Shown piece by piece: positions 6,573 to 9,286 of a stretch of 9,286 nt of DNA. A program made the position numbers and the translations under genes. The notes below the pieces were generated by a model that did no database searches, was not told the DNA's origin, and saw only the letters and a list, made by a program, of their open reading frames with translations. The DNA comes from Tectiglobus sp051009975. GTDB lineage: Bacteria > Pseudomonadota > Alphaproteobacteria > Rhizobiales > Hyphomicrobiaceae. Position 1 is the first letter of the stretch; every line of letters begins with the position of its first letter. The stretch spans positions 1 through 9,286 of the forward strand of contig JBPCWA010000436.1 in NCBI GenBank assembly GCA_051009975.1, given 5' to 3'.

Positions 6573-7556
6573 TCATTCAAGATTTCCATCGCTGTGGAGG
6601 CGGTCGACACCAAGACCGCACGACTCAAATGCCTCCCGGGTGCGGGCTCTTTCTGCATCAGTGAGATTTAGAAGTGGCCTGCGGACAGGACCGCCCACCT
6701 GGCCGACGAGTTCCTGCCAGTATTTTTGGTGGGCTTGTGGCTTATCCTGAGGTCGCGTCGTCCTCAACGCTTCCCGCACTGGATCCAAACTATCGCGAAT
6801 GACACGGGCCTTGCTATACTCACCAGCAAAGGCAAGTTCTGTGTATTTCTTGATCCGTCGGTCAACTTTGGTTTGCATTAAGTAGGGAGGCGTCGAACAT
6901 AAATAGACCTGCCAACCCAATTCTTCAATGTTGTCCAGCCAGTGGTCTTCGGAGGACGTGCTGACAATAAGCTTTTCCCCGGCTATACGCGTGAGTTCGC
7001 TGTAAAGCGCGCGATCAACGCTGTATTTAATAGCAACGATATTCGGTAAATCTGCGATTTTCGCGCACAACTGAGGGCTCATGACGTAGTTGTAGTCAGG
7101 CTGATGCCACATCGCGACGGCGATATCGACTTGTGAGCTGATGAATTCGTAGTATCGGAAAAGAACTTCATCGAACGATTTGTGAAAGTACAGTGGCGGG
7201 CTGTGCACGATGATGTAGTCCGCGCCCAAATGCTGGGCGTGACGCGCAAGGTCGAGCACGGTTTCGATGTTTTCGTCGGAGCAGGATATCATCGTACCGC
7301 AATGACCGTCGGCCTCTTCTACTGTGATCTCAATTTGTCGTTTTCGTTCTGTCAATGACATTGAAAAGTACTCGGCCTGCTTGCCGCATATGAACAGTCC
7401 GTCAAGCTCAAGATCATCAATCCAGTGCCTAAGGTTTTTTCGGAATCCTGGTTCATCAAACTCAAGACTTGATGAGAACGGCGTTAGATTTGCCGCCCAT
7501 AGTCCGCGTAAATTTTCACGCGCATATTCTTTCGCATCGTGCCGGCCGTATTTCAT
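6573..7556 (-). CDS. Dihydrodipicolinate synthase/N-acetylneuraminate lyase superfamily protein
   Basis: A 327-residue class I aldolase-fold enzyme. It opens with LRGLWAANLTPF (16-27), typical of the superfamily. Lys177 in NIVAIKYS matches the Schiff-base lysine, and Tyr123 in HSPPLYF matches the active-site tyrosine region. The GTTGE-type motif that binds the keto acid in DHDPS reads CGKQAE (57-62), with neither Thr, so it is unlikely to make dihydrodipicolinate. A lyase, hydratase-aldolase or decarboxylase-type role on a keto acid is more plausible, but the substrate is unknown. The ATG at 7556 has only a weak GAGAG site about 8 bases upstream. A better site with an in-frame ATG lies at 7626-7611, but that frame meets a TAA (7586-7584) before joining this ORF, so the gene may be 5'-damaged or have a leader ORF. 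Confidence 0.85.
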   Translation of the reverse strand: MKYGRHDAKEYARENLRGLWAANLTPFSSSLEFDEPGFRKNLRHWIDDLELDGLFICGKQAEYFSMSLTERKRQIEITVEEADGHCGTMISCSDENIETVLDLARHAQHLGADYIIVHSPPLYFHKSFDEVLFRYYEFISSQVDIAVAMWHQPDYNYVMSPQLCAKIADLPNIVAIKYSVDRALYSELTRIAGEKLIVSTSSEDHWLDNIEELGWQVYLCSTPPYLMQTKVDRRIKKYTELAFAGEYSKARVIRDSLDPVREALRTTRPQDKPQAHQKYWQELVGQVGGPVRRPLLNLTDAERARTREAFESCGLGVDRLHSDGNLE

Positions 7557-7583
7557 TAGGCGATATCTCTCATGTTCAGGTTG

Positions 7584-7613
7584 TTAACACCTTTGGGCCC
7601 AAAGGATCGTCAT
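7584..7613 (-). CDS. Nine-codon leader ORF, or severed 5' end of the DHDPS-like gene
   Basis: AAGGAG (7626-7621) lies 7 bases before an ATG (7613-7611), the strongest ribosome-binding site near this gene. The frame reads MTILWAQRC and then TAA. It is exactly in frame with the DHDPS-like gene, and the 9 codons after the TAA (QPEHERYRL) lead straight into MKYGRHD without another stop. Either the TAA is a nonsense mutation in the true N-terminus, with expression now depending on the weak downstream ATG, or this is a short translated leader. The ORF contains the 16-bp palindrome at 7590-7605. Confidence 0.4.
   Translation of the reverse strand: MTILWAQRC
7590..7605. promoter_or_regulatory. Perfect 16-bp palindrome CCTTTGGGCCCAAAGG
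   Basis: This is a perfect dyad in the divergent region, 34 bases upstream of the DHDPS-like ATG. An 8-bp palindrome TGTTAACA (7582-7589) directly adjoins it. It could be an operator, or a stem near the translation start of the leftward transcript. No regulator is encoded in the window. Confidence 0.45.
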
Positions 7614-7647
7614 TCGCGGACTCCTTATCTTGTTCAGTGGTGCAAGG

Positions 7648-7683
7648 CCTCAATCAATATTGAGGGGGACAAATAAATTGTCC
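7648..7683. promoter_or_regulatory. Two adjacent inverted repeats in the divergent control region
   Basis: CCTCAAT-CAAT-ATTGAGG (7648-7665, 7-bp arms) is followed one base later by GGACAA-ATAAA-TTGTCC (7667-7683, 6-bp arms). Both lie between the divergently transcribed DHDPS-like gene (7556, leftward) and the 3-hydroxyanthranilate dioxygenase gene (7908, rightward). The side-by-side arrangement suits a dimeric repressor or a LysR-type activator binding two sites. Which gene they control is not clear. Confidence 0.4.
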
Positions 7684-7907
7684 GCCAGTGAGAGCGTCGG
7701 GCGCATGAGGCTCCGCTTCAAGTCGATTTGCGATGTTGAGCGTCCTGTAACTTCCAGATCGGCGATGAAAATGGTTTCTCAAAGATCGCCTTTGCAGCTT
7801 CCTCTTCCTCAAGTGAATCAATTCAATTGAACTGTAGTCATGTCATATCTACGTTGAAGACTGACGACAAATGTTCACACCCGATATGCCGCGAGCAGGA
7901 GACAGGC
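7684..7907. other. Upstream leader of the 3-hydroxyanthranilate dioxygenase gene
   Basis: No gene is recognised. It holds a 10-bp palindrome TTCAATTGAA (7822-7831). The in-frame ATG at 7827 would extend the dioxygenase by 27 residues but lacks a ribosome-binding site and family similarity. I cannot place a promoter with confidence. Confidence 0.35.
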
Positions 7908-8468
7908 ATGGCATCGCATCCCAGATTTTCTCCCTTTAATTTCCGGCAATGGATAGAGGAGAACAAGAGTGTTCTCAAGCCTCCTGTTGCGAACAAGCAG
8001 CTGTTCGACGCAAAGACAGATATGGTGGTCATGATTGTCGGCGGCCCAAACCAGCGCGTCGATTTTCATGATGACCCAGTAGAGGAGTTCTTCTATCAAC
8101 TGCGTGGCGACATGGTCTTGAAGATTGCAGAAAATGGCGAGATTTATGACGTGCCGATCAAAGAGGGCGAAGTCTTCATGCTGCCGCCCCACGTTCGGCA
8201 TTCACCGCAGTGGCCATTCGAGGGCTCCATTGGCCTCGTCGTCGAAGGAACGAGGCGACCGCAAGACAAGGATGGTTTCGAGTGGTTTTGCTTTGGGTGC
8301 GGCAACCTTGTTCATCGAGTCGAAGTCACGATCAATGACATTGTGAAGGATTTGCCGCCGCTGTTCGAGGCATTCTATTCAGACGAGTCGGCGCGAACAT
8401 GTTCGTCCTGTCGTGCGGTGCATCCCGGAAAGGAAACCCCGGCAGACTGGGTGGCGTCATTGCGGTAA
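7908..8468 (+). CDS. nbaC: 3-hydroxyanthranilate 3,4-dioxygenase family protein (cupin)
   Basis: A 186-residue small cupin dioxygenase. The family uses Fe(II) and O2 to open 3-hydroxyanthranilate to 2-amino-3-carboxymuconate semialdehyde (kynurenine and 2-nitrobenzoate pathways). AGGAG lies 6 bases before the chosen ATG. The iron ligands are His54, Glu60 and His98 (FHDDPVEEFF; RHSP). Arg50 and Glu113 of the active site are kept, and the C-terminal rubredoxin-like pairs C128-x2-C131 and C165-x2-C168 are intact, as in bacterial enzymes. All these positions are a constant +3 from the Cupriavidus enzyme, so its carboxylate-binding Arg99 corresponds to Trp102 here (HSPQWP instead of HSPQRP). The fold and metal site look functional, but the substrate may differ. 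It is the first gene of the rightward unit and its TAA is followed directly by ATG at 8469. The symbol is family-level. Confidence 0.9.
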   Translation: MASHPRFSPFNFRQWIEENKSVLKPPVANKQLFDAKTDMVVMIVGGPNQRVDFHDDPVEEFFYQLRGDMVLKIAENGEIYDVPIKEGEVFMLPPHVRHSPQWPFEGSIGLVVEGTRRPQDKDGFEWFCFGCGNLVHRVEVTINDIVKDLPPLFEAFYSDESARTCSSCRAVHPGKETPADWVASLR

Positions 8469-8542
8469 ATGGCACTCGTGAGGATTGCGACGCTGATATC
8501 CAGTGCGAAGACGCTCATCCATGTCTCGACTATAGCTGTTAG

Positions 8543-9286
8543 GATGAGCGCTTCTCAGACCGGAAGCACGAATGGGACACGAGAATTGCGATTGGGGGAA
8601 TCGCGCGATTCGCAAATCCGAATTCCGATGCCGTGGCTCATGTTTGGAAGTGGTCGGATCTGCTGCCGCTTGCTAAAAAGTCAGGTGACCTTGTACCAGT
8701 CGGGCGCGGAGGAGAGCGACGCGCAATTGGTTTGGCTAATCCAGGACTTGGCGGTGCTGCCTATGTCTCGCCGACGTTGTGGGCTGCCATTCAATATCTT
8801 GGACCGCGAGAGACGGCGCAAGAACACCGCCACTCGCAAAACGCCTTCCGGTTCGTGGTTGATGGCGAAGGGGTCTGGACGGTGGTCAATGGTGATCCTA
8901 TCCGCATGAGCCGTGGCGACCAACTGCTCACGCCAGGATGGTGCTTTCACGGCCACCAAAACATTACTGACAAGCCAATGGCCTGGATTGATGGACTCGA
9001 TATCCCGTTTAGCAGATCCAATGACGTCGGATTCTTCGAGTTTGGTCCGGATCGCGTATCAGACGAATCAACACCACATTTTTCACGTGGAGAGCATCTT
9101 TGGGGCTATCCGGGATTAAGGCCACTGTCAGGTCTTATCGAAACAGTAGCCTCGCCACGCGGCGCCTTTCGCTGGGAACACACGAATCGCGCGCTGAGCG
9201 AACAGCTCCGACTTGAAGATGAGGGACATTCCGCAACGGTGGCGCAGGGCCATGCTGCTGTCCGCTATGTCAATCCGACGACCGGT
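8543..9286 (+). CDS. Gentisate/salicylate 1,2-dioxygenase family bicupin; 5' end disrupted, 3' end outside window
   Basis: The frame from 8543 to the window edge (248 codons, still open) gives a cupin ring-cleavage dioxygenase: HVWKWSDLLPLA, VPVGRGGERRAIGLANPG, QYLGPRETAQEHRHSQNAFR with two iron His, GDQLLTPGWCFHGHQN with the third, then MAWIDGLDIPF and FFEFGPDRVSD. It closely resembles salicylate 1,2-dioxygenase of Pseudaminobacter as I remember it, which cleaves the ring between the carboxyl- and hydroxyl-bearing carbons; gentisate dioxygenases share the fold. The start is abnormal: the frame is closed by TAG at 8540-8542, there is no ATG between it and the conserved region, and the first GTG (8633) is already inside the HVWKW region. 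The ATGs at 8469 and 8544 are in another frame that does not give this protein. Probably a pseudogene, unless the lesion is a sequencing error. Confidence 0.8.

Noticed and set aside
7700..7815. Minus-strand reading with a YCII-like stretch (LEEEEAAKAIFEKPF)
   Set aside because: Only about 33 codons between stops with no start; too short to support a gene or remnant.
6246..8635. Genetic-code reassignment of TAA/TAG explaining the in-frame stops
   Set aside because: TAG ends the aldehyde dehydrogenase, dctQ and dctM, and TAA ends the 3-hydroxyanthranilate dioxygenase at normal lengths, so both act as stops here.
8469..8909. 146-codon ORF starting at the ATG joined to the preceding TAA
   Set aside because: Its frame is out of register with the strongly conserved dioxygenase and gives no recognisable protein.

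Overview
The window looks like a catabolic accessory region of an alphaproteobacterium. A Bradyrhizobium-type genome is my best guess, based on protein style, moderately high GC, and an Omp31-like porin leader with an alanine-rich signal peptide. That assignment is inference; no rRNA or marker gene is present. The theme is uptake and breakdown of an organic acid, probably an aromatic one: a complete TRAP transporter, an aldehyde dehydrogenase, a DHDPS-superfamily lyase and two cupin ring-cleavage dioxygenases.

Layout. Positions 1-137 (-) hold the start of an outer-membrane beta-barrel protein. Positions 138-726 are intergenic. Positions 727-2211 (-) encode a complete aldehyde dehydrogenase whose leader carries two adjoining short tandem repeats (a 7-mer x3 and a 5-mer x8+) overlapping a possible -10 box. 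Positions 2331-2928 are non-coding as far as I can see, with a possible terminator and two inverted repeats. Positions 5908-2929 (-) hold a dctP-dctQ-dctM TRAP operon with a strong hairpin between dctP and dctQ. Positions 6246-6497 (+) hold the N-terminal remnant of a TauD/TfdA-type dioxygenase with an internal TAA. Positions 7556-6573 (-) encode a DHDPS-superfamily enzyme whose best ribosome-binding site lies 19 codons further upstream and is separated from the body by an in-frame TAA. Positions 7557-7907 are a divergent control region with several inverted repeats. Positions 7908-8468 (+) encode a 3-hydroxyanthranilate 3,4-dioxygenase family protein. From about 8543 to the window end (+) lies a gentisate/salicylate 1,2-dioxygenase family protein with no usable start.

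How the genes could work together (inference): the TRAP system imports a carboxylated compound, the cupin dioxygenases open a hydroxylated or aminated benzoate ring, and the lyase and aldehyde dehydrogenase process the resulting chain.

The most notable signals are: (a) the tandem repeats in the aldehyde dehydrogenase leader; (b) replacement by Trp of the Arg that binds the substrate carboxylate in the 3-hydroxyanthranilate dioxygenase; (c) three separate in-frame premature stops within about 2.2 kb (TauD remnant, DHDPS-like gene, salicylate dioxygenase-like gene), suggesting that this half of the cluster is decaying. I did not find a convincing new defence or mobile system.
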